NCBI GenBank assembly: GCA_963773465.1
Contig: CAVZBF010000004.1
Span: 1,674,001-1,738,000 of the forward strand
Length of the DNA: 64,000 nucleotides
Direction of reading: 5' to 3'
Origin: VBAS01 sp963773465
Lineage (GTDB): Bacteria > Bacteroidota > Bacteroidia > Chitinophagales > Chitinophagaceae
The notes below the pieces were generated by a model. It had not been told where the DNA came from. It made no database searches and saw only the letters and a program-made list of their open reading frames with translations. Of the stretch, positions 50,233 through 59,853 are shown one piece after another (position 1 is the stretch's first letter; the number at the start of each line of letters is the position of its first letter). Position numbers and translations under genes: made by a program.

Positions 50233-52038
50233 ATGTGTGGCATAACTGGCTTTGCAGGTATTTATAATAAAGAGCTTTTAAAACAAATGAATTGTGTGCA
50301 GACGCATCGTGGCCCGGATGACCAGGGATATTATTTTGATGAAGCTGCAGAGGTGAATATTGCCATGACACGGCTGGCTATTGTCGATATACAGGATGGT
50401 CATCAGCCAATGAGCAGTAATGATGAAAACTTATGGATCGTATTCAATGGCGAGATTTATAATTCGGAAAATCTGAGAGCAGAGTTAAAACAGTCAGGTC
50501 ATATTTTTAGAACACATCATTCCGATACGGAAGCATTGATCTATATGTACAGGCAATACGGCAAATCCATGGTGCAATATCTTAATGGAATGTTTGCCTT
50601 TGCTATTTATGATAAAAAGCAAAAAAAACTTTTTGCTGCAAGAGATCATTATGGCATTAAACCGCTTTATTATTCTGTAAGCGGTGATAAATTCGCTTTT
50701 GCCTCTGAGATGAAATCGTTACTGGCATTGCCATGGATCACTAAAGAATTAAATCACCAGGCGGTTTATGATTATTTTTCGTTCCAGGCTGTTCCCGCGC
50801 CTTCCACTGTTTTTAAATCAATACAAAAACTTCCATCTGCTTCATGGATCGAATATGATGTAGAAAGCAGAACGATTAAGACTGACTCTTACTGGTCGCC
50901 TAAAATGTCAACAGAAAAGATCACGAAAGCTGATCTTCCGGAATATAAACCGTTAATTAAGAAAAAATTTTTAGAGGCCGTTCAACGATGGACATTGAGT
51001 GATGTTGAAATTGCATGTTCTTTGTCAGGTGGCATCGACTCTTCATCTATTGTTGCCGCCATGGCACAGGTTTCACCGTATAAAATTAAAACCTATACGG
51101 TTGGGTATCTTGATGCACCTGATATCGACGAAAAAGAGATGGCAAAGAAAGTTTCTCAAAAATGGAACACCGAACATCGTGAGATAATTGTCAGGGCAGA
51201 TGATCTCTTAAATTATCTTGATAAGATGGTGTATTATCTTGACGAGCCTTATGCCGGTGGCTTACCCTCCTGGTTTGTATATGAAGCAATGAGTAAAGAT
51301 GTAAAAGTAGCAATGACAGGAAGTGGTGGCGATGAATTGTTTGGCAATTATGGAAAGTGGAAATTCTATGAAAATAAGCGTTCGCATTTTTACCGGATCA
51401 GGCAATTCTTAAAAAATGGCGGCAAAATTGGTCATTTGATAAAGTATCCTAATGGCATCCACCATTATCCCTATTTTACTGACGGATATAAATCATCTAA
51501 AATATTCTCCAGCGAGTTTATAAAAAATGTAACGCCATCAGCCGCATACATTCAGCAACTTTGGCCCCATGCCAATCCAAGAGATGCCGTGCCTGCTGTT
51601 GATACCAAATTACAATTGCCCGAAGAGTTCTTATTAATGACAGATCGTTTCTCCATGGCTTATTCTATTGAAGCAAGAACTCCTTTTCTTGATGTGGAAT
51701 TCTCTGAATTTATATATTCCATTCCTGCTGAATTAAGAACTTGCAATGGTCATTTGAAATATCTTTTCATAGATGCCATTCGGGATTGGTTGCCAAACGA
51801 AGTTATTGCCGGCCCCAAGAAAGGATTTACTTTGCCATTGTCTTCCTGGTTAAGAAACCAATTAAGAGAAAAGGTAGAATCATTGTTAAGCAAAAAATTC
51901 ATTGAGGAGCAAAATATTTTCCAACCTGATATTTATAATTCAATTGCAAAGCCGTTTTATAACAATCAACGGAATTCCGATTGGGAATTATGGGAATTCC
52001 TGATGTTCCAAATGTGGTATAAAAAGTTTTTTTCATAA
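50233..52038 (+). CDS. asnB: Asparagine synthase (glutamine-hydrolysing)
   Basis: 601 residues. N-terminal Ntn glutaminase starts CGITGFAGIY with Cys 2 as nucleophile, FNGEIYN and RDHYGIKPLYY. The synthetase domain has SLSGGIDSSSIVAAM (PP-loop) and GSGGDELFGNYGKW. In polysaccharide loci such AsnB-like enzymes usually amidate a uronic acid carboxyl group rather than aspartate, which fits the UDP-uronate genes here (inference). Confidence 0.92.
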   Translation: MCGITGFAGIYNKELLKQMNCVQTHRGPDDQGYYFDEAAEVNIAMTRLAIVDIQDGHQPMSSNDENLWIVFNGEIYNSENLRAELKQSGHIFRTHHSDTEALIYMYRQYGKSMVQYLNGMFAFAIYDKKQKKLFAARDHYGIKPLYYSVSGDKFAFASEMKSLLALPWITKELNHQAVYDYFSFQAVPAPSTVFKSIQKLPSASWIEYDVESRTIKTDSYWSPKMSTEKITKADLPEYKPLIKKKFLEAVQRWTLSDVEIACSLSGGIDSSSIVAAMAQVSPYKIKTYTVGYLDAPDIDEKEMAKKVSQKWNTEHREIIVRADDLLNYLDKMVYYLDEPYAGGLPSWFVYEAMSKDVKVAMTGSGGDELFGNYGKWKFYENKRSHFYRIRQFLKNGGKIGHLIKYPNGIHHYPYFTDGYKSSKIFSSEFIKNVTPSAAYIQQLWPHANPRDAVPAVDTKLQLPEEFLLMTDRFSMAYSIEARTPFLDVEFSEFIYSIPAELRTCNGHLKYLFIDAIRDWLPNEVIAGPKKGFTLPLSSWLRNQLREKVESLLSKKFIEEQNIFQPDIYNSIAKPFYNNQRNSDWELWEFLMFQMWYKKFFS

Positions 52039-52046
52039 ACAGACCT

Positions 52047-53291
52047 ATGAAAGTTGTACACCTCAGTACCTTTACTGCACAGGGAGGCGCCGGCATTGCA
52101 ACGCTTCGTATTCATAAAAAACTTCTTGAACAGGGCATTGACTCCAATCTTATCGTTTTTAAACCTTCAGGTTCAACGTCTCCGGGTGTTACAGAAGTAA
52201 AGAAGGGTTTGTTGTACCGGGCTAGAGAATTTTTATTCTATCGCCTCGAAAAGCATTTCTTCCGCAGCAAAATCCGTCCCGGCTCTCAGCAATTTTCATT
52301 CAATTATTTCAGAAGGATCAGCATTAAACGTAATCCATTAATAAAGCAAGCCGATATAGTTTGTTTATACTGGGTTGGTTCAAATTTTCTTACACCTGAA
52401 CAGATCGGGGAGATCGACAAACCGATTGTATGGAGGTTATCGGATAAATGGCCTTTTACCGGCGGTTGTCATTATTCCAATGATTGCAAAAGATATGAAG
52501 AGCATTGCGGCAGTTGTCCACAGCTTATAACAAATGAAAAAAAGGATTTCACATGGGTTCAATGGAAGAGAAAAAACAAATCATGGCGAAATAAAAATAT
52601 CACATTAGTGGCGCCCAGCAGGTGGATAGCAGACGCAGCGGCCAGGAGCTCTTTGTTCAGAGATAGGCCCATTGTAAGAGTCGGCACCGGAATTGATCAC
52701 ACTATTTTTAAACCAACGGATAAGAAACAAGCAAGAGAAGCTTTAAACATTCCGGTAGATGCTAAAGTAATAGTGTTTGGAGCTCATTATGCGCTTGAAG
52801 TTTCAAATAAAGGCGGAATTTTTTTCAGGCAAATGATTGAGCAACTTACTGAGAAGGGTTATATTTTTATTCTATTTGGTTCCGATAAAAAAAATCATAT
52901 TGACGATATTTATAAGAAAGTAAGATTTTTAGGATTGTTGCGTGATGAAAAGGATATACAACAGGTATATAGTGCAGCTGATATTTTTATTTGTCCGTCT
53001 ACGGAAGACAATCTTCCAAACACTGTGCTCGAATCCATGGCATGCGGCACGCCTTGCATAGCTTTTAGAGATAGCGGCGGCGTTGTCGATGTCATCGATC
53101 ATAAGGAGAATGGTTATCTGGCAGAATTTAAAAATGTTGATGACCTGGTCAATGGAATAGTATGGATCAGCGAAGCAAACAACGACGGAAAAATTTCCGA
53201 AAAGGCAAGAGCCAAAATTCTCAATGAATTTACATTGGAAAAGCAGGTAGATAGTTTACTTGCTCTTTACAAATCAATAGTCAATAAATAA
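52047..53291 (+). CDS. Glycosyltransferase family 4 protein
   Basis: 414 residues, GT-B fold. VVHLSTFTAQGGAGIATLRIHKKL (donor-side glycine loop), a Cys-rich insert near residue 150 (GGCHYSNDCKRYEEHCGSCPQL) typical of a subgroup, APSRWIADAA, and the C-terminal ADIFICPSTEDNLPNTVLESMACGTPCIAF with the Glu of GT4 enzymes. Transfers a sugar to the growing unit. Confidence 0.9.
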   Translation: MKVVHLSTFTAQGGAGIATLRIHKKLLEQGIDSNLIVFKPSGSTSPGVTEVKKGLLYRAREFLFYRLEKHFFRSKIRPGSQQFSFNYFRRISIKRNPLIKQADIVCLYWVGSNFLTPEQIGEIDKPIVWRLSDKWPFTGGCHYSNDCKRYEEHCGSCPQLITNEKKDFTWVQWKRKNKSWRNKNITLVAPSRWIADAAARSSLFRDRPIVRVGTGIDHTIFKPTDKKQAREALNIPVDAKVIVFGAHYALEVSNKGGIFFRQMIEQLTEKGYIFILFGSDKKNHIDDIYKKVRFLGLLRDEKDIQQVYSAADIFICPSTEDNLPNTVLESMACGTPCIAFRDSGGVVDVIDHKENGYLAEFKNVDDLVNGIVWISEANNDGKISEKARAKILNEFTLEKQVDSLLALYKSIVNK

Positions 53292-53292
53292 A

Positions 53293-54330
53293 TTGAACCG
53301 CCTCGAATCCATCCAGCATCTTAGAGGTATTGCTGCCTTATTAGTTGTATTTGTTCACTTTCCTACACCGCTTGCCCGTTTTTGCGGATCGATTGGTGTT
53401 GATATTTTCTTTTTTATAAGCGGGTTTATAATTTTTATAAGCATTGATAAAAGCGGCTATTATAATAAACCGTTTACTTTCTTAAAGAAAAGGCTTCTGC
53501 GCATCATCCCGCTGTACTTCCTTGTTACTACTCTTTTTATTTTAATGAATGTTACGCTCAATAGTTTTCATGCAGAGAGAGAAGCCAACATTCCGGTTGA
53601 CATGAGCTTTGCCACTGTATGGAAAAGTTATCTGTTCATTCCGATTACGGTAGATGGGTATTACAGGGATCCGTTGGTTTTTCTTGGCTGGAGCCTGAAT
53701 TTTGAAATGCTGTTTTATATCCTGGCTTTTGTATTTCTTATCATTTTCAAAAAGAACTTTTTTACGCCATTGGTGATCCTGCTGTTTGCATTGGGTAGTG
53801 TTACTTATGTTATTGGCGATTTCAGCAATGTGTACCTTGATTTTCTTACATCCCCGTTCCTGTTATACTTCGCCATCGGTCTTTTATTGGGCAAGTACCA
53901 TGAATGGATAAGGAAAAAGATTTCTTCCTTTGTTGAGCCTTTATTGTTTATCGTTCTTTATGTATTTTTTATTGTAATGATCGCAAAAGATTCCGGATAT
54001 TTTTATGAAGGTATGCCAAGAGAAACAGTAGTTTATAACGGGAAAGAAATTCCCAGGATATTGATCTGGGGTGTTCCATCTTTTATCCTTCTTATCTCTT
54101 ATTTTGCCCTGGCATCAAAGTATAAGATCACCAACACATATTTGAGCAAGCTCGGCGACAGGAGCTATTCGATATATCTGCTTCAAATATTTTTCATTTA
54201 TCTATTGTACGAAGTTTCATTTAAATTCAGCAGATCGGAGAAAATTTGGCTGTCAATGCTGATGATCATAATCCTGGTATGGATATCCGGAAGAAGTTAT
54301 AAATATTTTGAAAAGAGATTTCATAGATAA
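53293..54330 (+). CDS. Acyltransferase family 3 (OafA-like) membrane protein, TTG start
   Basis: 345 residues, about ten membrane segments. Signature RLESIQHLRGIAALLVVFVHF (the catalytic His of the family), GSIGVDIFFFISGFIIFIS, LLRIIPLYFLVT, and GDRSYSIYLLQIFFIYL. O-acetylates or otherwise acylates polysaccharide. Starts one base after the previous stop with TTG; no ATG is near. Confidence 0.88.
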   Translation: MNRLESIQHLRGIAALLVVFVHFPTPLARFCGSIGVDIFFFISGFIIFISIDKSGYYNKPFTFLKKRLLRIIPLYFLVTTLFILMNVTLNSFHAEREANIPVDMSFATVWKSYLFIPITVDGYYRDPLVFLGWSLNFEMLFYILAFVFLIIFKKNFFTPLVILLFALGSVTYVIGDFSNVYLDFLTSPFLLYFAIGLLLGKYHEWIRKKISSFVEPLLFIVLYVFFIVMIAKDSGYFYEGMPRETVVYNGKEIPRILIWGVPSFILLISYFALASKYKITNTYLSKLGDRSYSIYLLQIFFIYLLYEVSFKFSRSEKIWLSMLMIIILVWISGRSYKYFEKRFHR

Positions 54331-54334
54331 AAAA

Positions 54335-54390
54335 AACCACAGCGACACGGCGATGCACAGCGCCCTGTAACGCTGCGTTCGCTGAGGTTA
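54335..54390 (+). repeat. AACCACAGCG-family repeat, left copy of a 28-bp exact inverted pair
   Basis: Positions 54335-54362 are the exact reverse complement of 55542-55569. The element continues to CGCTGAGGTTAA, so each copy is itself an imperfect hairpin. It marks the switch from rightward to leftward genes. Confidence 0.85.
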
Positions 54391-54398
54391 AATAAAAA

Positions 54399-55115
54399 TT
54401 ATTTTTTTAAAAAAGCTTCCAGTTCTTCCGGTGTGCCGAGTATATTCACTTCATCAGCCATATCCACAATAAGGCGGCGTCCTTTTTTAATTACGTAATT
54501 ATAAAGCGGGGCAATATAAAACTCACCTTTGGTAGTTTCATTTTTGGAGAAAGCAGATTCAGCCGCTTCAAAAAAATCTTCAGGATGTGTAAAATGATAA
54601 AGGCCCGTAAGTGCATTGGACGAGATAACTTCCTTTTCGGCTGTCTTTGTTACAAAACCTTCCGCACTCAACGATGCAAAACTGAATCTCGGGTCTTCGG
54701 AATAAAATGCTCCAAGCACACCATCAACATTTTTCTTCAGCAGGTTTTTTTCAAGTGAAGAAGAAGAAAATTGTGTATCGATATTAAAGATCAATAATGG
54801 CTGAGAAAGATCAACAAGATGTTTTGCAAGGCAGGCAGTTTCTGATTGACCACGGGTAATGATATCAATAAACTTAAAATGCAAAGATTTAACGCGGTTG
54901 CTGTAAATAGCAAGAATTTTTTTCGTTAATTGAAACTCGTCTTCGTGTTTTTGCTGGCCAACAAAAATGAGACGGGTACAAAGATTTAGCGGCAATGAAT
55001 CGATCGACCACTCAAGTAATGTCTTTCCCTTTGCCTCGATAAGCATTTTAGGCAGATCAAAACCAGCTTCACGAAAGCGCCGGCCCTCACCGGCCATTGT
55101 AATAAGGAAATTCAT
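54399..55115 (-). CDS. Nucleotidyltransferase (NTP_transferase fold)
   Basis: 238 residues. NFLITMAGEGRRFREAGFDLPKMLIEAKGKTLLEWSIDSLPL is a degenerate GxGxRF...PK nucleotidyltransferase opening; LLIFNIDTQF supplies the metal Asp and YFTHP-like GLYHF and EFYIAPLYNYVIKKG follow. Probably charges a phosphorylated small molecule with CMP or another nucleotide. It overlaps the HAD gene by 4 bases. Confidence 0.82.
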   Translation of the reverse strand: MNFLITMAGEGRRFREAGFDLPKMLIEAKGKTLLEWSIDSLPLNLCTRLIFVGQQKHEDEFQLTKKILAIYSNRVKSLHFKFIDIITRGQSETACLAKHLVDLSQPLLIFNIDTQFSSSSLEKNLLKKNVDGVLGAFYSEDPRFSFASLSAEGFVTKTAEKEVISSNALTGLYHFTHPEDFFEAAESAFSKNETTKGEFYIAPLYNYVIKKGRRLIVDMADEVNILGTPEELEAFLKK

Positions 55116-55501
55116 TTTTTATTTTTTTCTGCGAACTGTTCTTCCTTATAAGCCGGGAAATTCGAACCATCACCATTGATCGCATTCCAGTTCTCAAAAC
55201 GGAATGCATTATCGTCAATATAGATCTGTGCCCATGGTTTACCAAAATAAATTTCGTCGTATGGTACTTTGTTTTTTTCCAGCCAGTTTAGAGTCGCAGC
55301 ACCGATGCGAGCCTGCACGCGGCCAATATTTCCTTCGCAGGTTTTCATGTGTCTTGCTGTTTGAATGATGATATAGTGGCCCGCTTCTTTTAATTGGTTT
55401 AATTTTTCAATGGCGCCCGGTACCGGTTCAAGCTGATCATAGGTTTGTCCTTCTTTTTTCAACTCGCAAATAACGCCATCGAGGTCAATGCAGATTCTCA
55501 T
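55112..55501 (-). CDS. HAD-superfamily phosphatase, capsule-biosynthesis type
   Basis: About 129 residues from ATG 55501. MRICIDLDGVICELKKE holds the DxD nucleophile motif, IIIQTARHMKT the second motif, and IYFGKPWAQIYIDDNAFRF the Lys and acidic motifs. Such small HADs recur beside nucleotidyltransferases in capsule loci. The longer frame to 55525 begins in a repeat and is rejected. Confidence 0.85.
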   Translation of the reverse strand: MRICIDLDGVICELKKEGQTYDQLEPVPGAIEKLNQLKEAGHYIIIQTARHMKTCEGNIGRVQARIGAATLNWLEKNKVPYDEIYFGKPWAQIYIDDNAFRFENWNAINGDGSNFPAYKEEQFAEKNKK

Positions 55502-55510
55502 AAAAATTAT

Positions 55511-55570
55511 GTTTAACCACGGCAAACACAGAGAAACACGACGCTGTGCATCGCCGTGTCGCTGTGGTTA
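55511..55570 (-). repeat. AACCACAGCG-family repeat, right copy of the inverted pair
   Basis: 55542-55569 is the exact reverse complement of 54335-54362. The copy also starts TTAACCACGGCAAACAC, forming a hairpin with its own end. Separates the HAD gene from the fused kinase gene. Confidence 0.85.
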
Positions 55571-55586
55571 TATTTTTGTTTTAAAA

Positions 55587-57194
55587 TCATTGTAAACTTT
55601 TGTTCAGCAAATATAATCCATGCGCATACATCAGTTTTTGTCTTCTCAAACTATCACTATGCAAAGGACACATGGAAATAAATAACAACGCAACAAGAAT
55701 GTTGATCTGCTTTGGATCGAACCCCATCTTTCTTACAAGTTCAAAACTTAATGAACCAAGCAACTCATGATTGGGACGAAGATTAAACGAATAGTTGATC
55801 TTGTTTCCGTTTGCATCAAAATGCGAAAGATCGTTTACAATATAATCATAGCAATAAACCGATGAATGCAACAGCTTGGCAAGATCATATTTAATGTCAC
55901 CATAGATCCCGGGGAGATTTTCGCCAAAGCTTCCCCTTGGATCGATCAAACGAATAGTACCGCTATAGCTGTCATAAAGAATGTTATTGAAGCAAAAATC
56001 GCCATGCATCACACAAAAATCTTTTTCAGTAAATAGATTCTCGATAGCTTTTTCTGTTTGAGGCAATAAGGTATTGAACGAAGAACATTTTTGATCATTA
56101 ATAACAAGACCATCTTTTAATAAGAACTGAAGCTGGTTGTCCGTGATCCATTTTTCATTTTCAGCTTCGCGTTTACGTGTTTTACCGAGATAAAAATCAA
56201 GAAAATCTTTTTTACTGATCGTTCCACTATTCGCCTTGAATTTTTTCAACACAAATTCAAACGCATCAAAGATCCGGTGCCACTGTACCTCTTCTAAATT
56301 CCGGTAGAGTTGTAATTCGGCAATATTCGGATAAGAGAAATAATCCATTTTTATTGAAGCATGTGTTTTATTTGTTTTTAATGCTTCAATAACCCTGGGA
56401 AAAAAAATTTTAAGATCAGCAGGCAGCATTTCAACATAGCTGGTTTCGTCAATGAACTTTTGAATGTTGGTGCTTTTCTTTTCAAGAATGCCTGAGATCA
56501 TCTCGACACTGAGTGAGTTGAATGAACGGCTGGATAACAATTTTGCTTTTGCTTCTGTATAATTTACTTCGTGACCGCAATCGATCCATTCAGTTTTTTT
56601 AAAAGAAAGTTTTCCGTCTTTGTAAATATGTTCGGCTACTTCAAGCAGGTCATTAGTGATACATTTTTGCAATGCAGCTTTCAGATCTTCAAGACTTGTT
56701 CTGATGACACCGGTAAAAGGATATCCAAAATAATCGGCGCCGCTGCCGCGATGAAAGAATTTCGGATTGCCATTTTCTATTTCTGCCACAGCAGAATAAA
56801 AATGACAAAACTCCTGGCGGCCGGACAACACAATTGAATTTGGCGGAGGGATTTCAGAAGGAATAGTAGTTACAACACTCAAGATAACATCGTGATGAAG
56901 TTTTGGATTTTTTTCCAAAAAAACCTGCAGCGTTTCAATTATGCTTTTCGTATTGTCAATAGTTACCAGTTTAAAATCATAAAGCGGTAATTCGTTTTTT
57001 AGCAGGCTTTCATCTTTCGAATTTGCGATAACAATTACCTCTGTATCCGGCTGTTGACAGTAAAAATCGAGTGAATAGCTCAACAGGCTTTTAGAATTTA
57101 CCGGGAACAAACCGGCCGAAGAATATTGAGGACGGAGCGAGGTAAACTTCTGGGCTATAGAACCTGCTGCCGGAATGACCACTGATATTTTCAT
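55587..57194 (-). CDS. Fusion: nucleotidyltransferase-like domain plus APH/choline-kinase-like domain
   Basis: About 535 residues from ATG 57194. The first 230 residues look like a nucleotidyltransferase fold (KISVVIPAAGSIAQKFTSLRPQYSSAGLFPV, DTEVIVIANSKDE), with the nucleotide-binding loop degenerate. The C-terminal half is a kinase of the aminoglycoside/choline kinase fold: CVMHGDFCFNNILYD (Brenner motif HGDxxxxN) and IRLIDPRGSFGE (DPRG in place of DFG-type). Stands next to a second nucleotidyltransferase and a HAD, hinting at a phospho-substituent pathway (inference). Confidence 0.75.
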   Translation of the reverse strand: MKISVVIPAAGSIAQKFTSLRPQYSSAGLFPVNSKSLLSYSLDFYCQQPDTEVIVIANSKDESLLKNELPLYDFKLVTIDNTKSIIETLQVFLEKNPKLHHDVILSVVTTIPSEIPPPNSIVLSGRQEFCHFYSAVAEIENGNPKFFHRGSGADYFGYPFTGVIRTSLEDLKAALQKCITNDLLEVAEHIYKDGKLSFKKTEWIDCGHEVNYTEAKAKLLSSRSFNSLSVEMISGILEKKSTNIQKFIDETSYVEMLPADLKIFFPRVIEALKTNKTHASIKMDYFSYPNIAELQLYRNLEEVQWHRIFDAFEFVLKKFKANSGTISKKDFLDFYLGKTRKREAENEKWITDNQLQFLLKDGLVINDQKCSSFNTLLPQTEKAIENLFTEKDFCVMHGDFCFNNILYDSYSGTIRLIDPRGSFGENLPGIYGDIKYDLAKLLHSSVYCYDYIVNDLSHFDANGNKINYSFNLRPNHELLGSLSFELVRKMGFDPKQINILVALLFISMCPLHSDSLRRQKLMYAHGLYLLNKSLQ

Positions 57195-57333
57195 AGTCAA
57201 TTGGTGTGAAATGGGTTATCAGCAGCGAACTTAATACAATTTCTTAAATACTTTAAAGGTCCTTTTTGCGTTTTAAGTCTGATCCTGACCCGCAAAACTG
57301 TTTTTTAAGAATTTTGCGTAAAATCCAATACTA

Positions 57334-58743
57334 ATGAAAGTCATCCTCTTTGAACTCAATGAAGTTCCCTATAAAGTCATTCACCACTTCTGTAAGCTTT
57401 ACCCGGAATCAAATCTCGCCCAGGTTTTAAACAAAGGAAGAAAATACGAAACATATTCTGAAGACCAGGGTCATCTTTCGCCATGGATAACCTGGCCAAC
57501 TGTTCACCGGGGTATCACTAATGAAAAGCATTTTATCTCTGATTTTGGACAGGATCTGAATGAACAGGAAAAGCAATATCCCGCTATCTGGAATATGCTT
57601 GCAGAAAAAGGTGTGAAGGTGGGCTTGTTTGGTTCATTGCATACTTACCCGTTACCTGAAAACGCCAGTAACTTTTCTTTTTATGTGCCGGATACTTTTG
57701 CAGCGGGCAGCGAATGTTTCCCTAAAAAATTAGAGTCGTTTCAAAAATTCAATTTGGCGATGGCAAGGGATAACAGCCGTGTAGTAAATAACAAAATACC
57801 TGGTAAAGAAGCAATACAGTTTTTGATGAGGCTGCCTGACATGGGTATGAGATTTAGAACAGCAACTGATGTTGCTGCGCAACTGGTGGATGAAAGAATA
57901 AATAAATGGAAAGTAGTTAGAAGAAGAACCTATCAATCCATTATTGGCTTCGATATTTTTTACAAACAATTGGAAACACATAAACCTGATTTTGTTACTT
58001 TCTTTACAAATCATGTGGCTTCATCGCAGCATCGCTATTGGGCAGCCGCATTTCCTGAAGATTATGAGAATTTGAAACTAGGAAGAGAATGGGTGGAAAC
58101 ATACAATGGTGAGATCGTTTATACAATGAAGAAAGCCGATGAAATGATCGGCCGTCTTAAAAAATTCATAGAAAAAAACCCGGAATATTCTCTGTGGATA
58201 CTTTCAAGCATGGGGCAGCAAGCAGTAGAAGCAAATGAAATTTATACAGACCTGTTTGTTACCAATGCAAAAAAATTCATGAACAACTTTAACCTGGGTT
58301 CGGGTTATTATGAATTAAAGCCATCCATGGTTCCCCAGTTCAATGTCCAAATTCATGTGGATAAAAGAAATGAGTTTGAAGAAAAGCTGGCCACATTCCG
58401 GATAAATGGACAGACTATACAGTCACGTCAAAAAGCGGAAGGGTTTTACAGTCTTGATATCGGCCTTCCTAATCTTGATGAAAGCAAAATAAAGATCGAA
58501 TTGATGGGCCAAATAATTCCGCTGGACCATTCGGGCATGAAGAACGTGAAAATCCAGGATCGTTGCGGCGCCACAGCTTATCATATTCCGCAGGGCTCGC
58601 TTATTATTTATGCGCCGGCAAAAGGGCTGAATGGTAATGATGTTGCCACCGTTTCAACTACTGATATTGCGCCGACCTTATTAAGGAATTTTAATGTAGC
58701 TGTTCCTGATTACATGAAGAAAGGAATATCGCTTTCGAATTGA
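57334..58743 (+). CDS. Alkaline-phosphatase-superfamily protein (phosphodiesterase/sulfatase-like)
   Basis: 469 residues. KVILFELNEVPYKVIHHF opens the metal-binding fold; SPWITWPTVHRGI carries the Thr usually acting as nucleophile; TFFTNHVASSQHRYW resembles the Asp/His metal region and SLWILSSMGQQ replaces the usual SDHG with SSMG. Substrate unknown. It resumes the rightward direction after a 130-base gap holding no clear promoter match. Confidence 0.65.
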   Translation: MKVILFELNEVPYKVIHHFCKLYPESNLAQVLNKGRKYETYSEDQGHLSPWITWPTVHRGITNEKHFISDFGQDLNEQEKQYPAIWNMLAEKGVKVGLFGSLHTYPLPENASNFSFYVPDTFAAGSECFPKKLESFQKFNLAMARDNSRVVNNKIPGKEAIQFLMRLPDMGMRFRTATDVAAQLVDERINKWKVVRRRTYQSIIGFDIFYKQLETHKPDFVTFFTNHVASSQHRYWAAAFPEDYENLKLGREWVETYNGEIVYTMKKADEMIGRLKKFIEKNPEYSLWILSSMGQQAVEANEIYTDLFVTNAKKFMNNFNLGSGYYELKPSMVPQFNVQIHVDKRNEFEEKLATFRINGQTIQSRQKAEGFYSLDIGLPNLDESKIKIELMGQIIPLDHSGMKNVKIQDRCGATAYHIPQGSLIIYAPAKGLNGNDVATVSTTDIAPTLLRNFNVAVPDYMKKGISLSN

Positions 58744-58818
58744 AATTAAAACCTATGTTATTTTCCAACCTAAATACCAGATATTTGCAGCCAATTAAAA
58801 ATTCCTTATCCCCTCGCT

Positions 58819-59853
58819 ATGAATTTGCCGAAGATAAGTATAGTGATTCCCTCGTACAACCAGGGACAATTTTTAGAAGAAACAATTCTTTCAGTAGTCA
58901 ATCAGCAATATCCAAATCTTGAATTATTTGTTGTAGATGGCGGTAGCAATGATAACAGCGTTGATGTTATAAAAAAATATGAACAACATCTTACGTGGTG
59001 GGTAAGTGAGAAAGACAAAGGGCAAAGCGATGCGATCAATAAGGGATTTGCAAGAGCAACAGGCGAAATAATAAGCTGGCTTTGCAGCGACGATTTGTAT
59101 ACACCGGGTACGTTACATAAAATTGCCGGTTACTTTTCGCAACAGGATAGCAGTGTTGGTTTGATCTATGGAGGTATTACCGTTTTTAAGAACGGTGTTG
59201 ATATCAAAGATACCTGGGGCTATAAGACCTCACCTGTAGAAAGATATCTTGCGGGAATGGCTTTTTCCCAGCCTGCTGCTTTTTATAGAAAAGTCTATCT
59301 TGATAAGGTCGGTGGCAGTGTGAATGAGCAATTGCATTACGGGATGGACTTTGATCTTTTTTGCAGGCTTGCTCTCGTTTGTGATTTTGTACCCGTCAAT
59401 GATATTTTTGCAAAATACCGTTTGCATAATCAAAGTAAGAGCGTTTCGCAGTTTGACAGCTTCATGGCGGATTGGAGCAAAACCTTTGTGAGTCTTTGCA
59501 ATAACATGGGCTGGCATTCGTTAATAGATACATTGAAGGCCACCGGGATAGTTGACCCTTCTGTGTTTACATGGAATTATAAGTTCAGCTTTATTCCCGA
59601 AAAAAAGATCGTTGAAAAAATAGATACAGAGAAGTTGCTTTTTTTTCATCTCTGTTATGTGTTGAAAGATCTTTATTGGAATGCTCATAGGTCCGAAGCA
59701 AGACAGTTGCTTGCGTGGTTGAAAAAACATTATTCCGTTACCCGACTTAAGAATGAGGAAAAGATCCTCCCGATCATGAACAAATTAGCGTTACCTGATC
59801 CGGTGTTACTCCTTCTTAAGAAACTGAACAGGATCAAAAGACGAATTCTATGA
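58819..59853 (+). CDS. Glycosyltransferase family 2
   Basis: 344 residues. KISIVIPSYNQGQFLEETILSVVNQQYPNLELFVVDGGSNDNSVDVI, SEKDKGQSDAINKGFARATGEIISWLCSDDLYTPG with the DD metal motif, and GMDFDLFCRLALVCDF. Full length for the family. Overlaps the next gene by 4 bases. Confidence 0.93.
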   Translation: MNLPKISIVIPSYNQGQFLEETILSVVNQQYPNLELFVVDGGSNDNSVDVIKKYEQHLTWWVSEKDKGQSDAINKGFARATGEIISWLCSDDLYTPGTLHKIAGYFSQQDSSVGLIYGGITVFKNGVDIKDTWGYKTSPVERYLAGMAFSQPAAFYRKVYLDKVGGSVNEQLHYGMDFDLFCRLALVCDFVPVNDIFAKYRLHNQSKSVSQFDSFMADWSKTFVSLCNNMGWHSLIDTLKATGIVDPSVFTWNYKFSFIPEKKIVEKIDTEKLLFFHLCYVLKDLYWNAHRSEARQLLAWLKKHYSVTRLKNEEKILPIMNKLALPDPVLLLLKKLNRIKRRIL

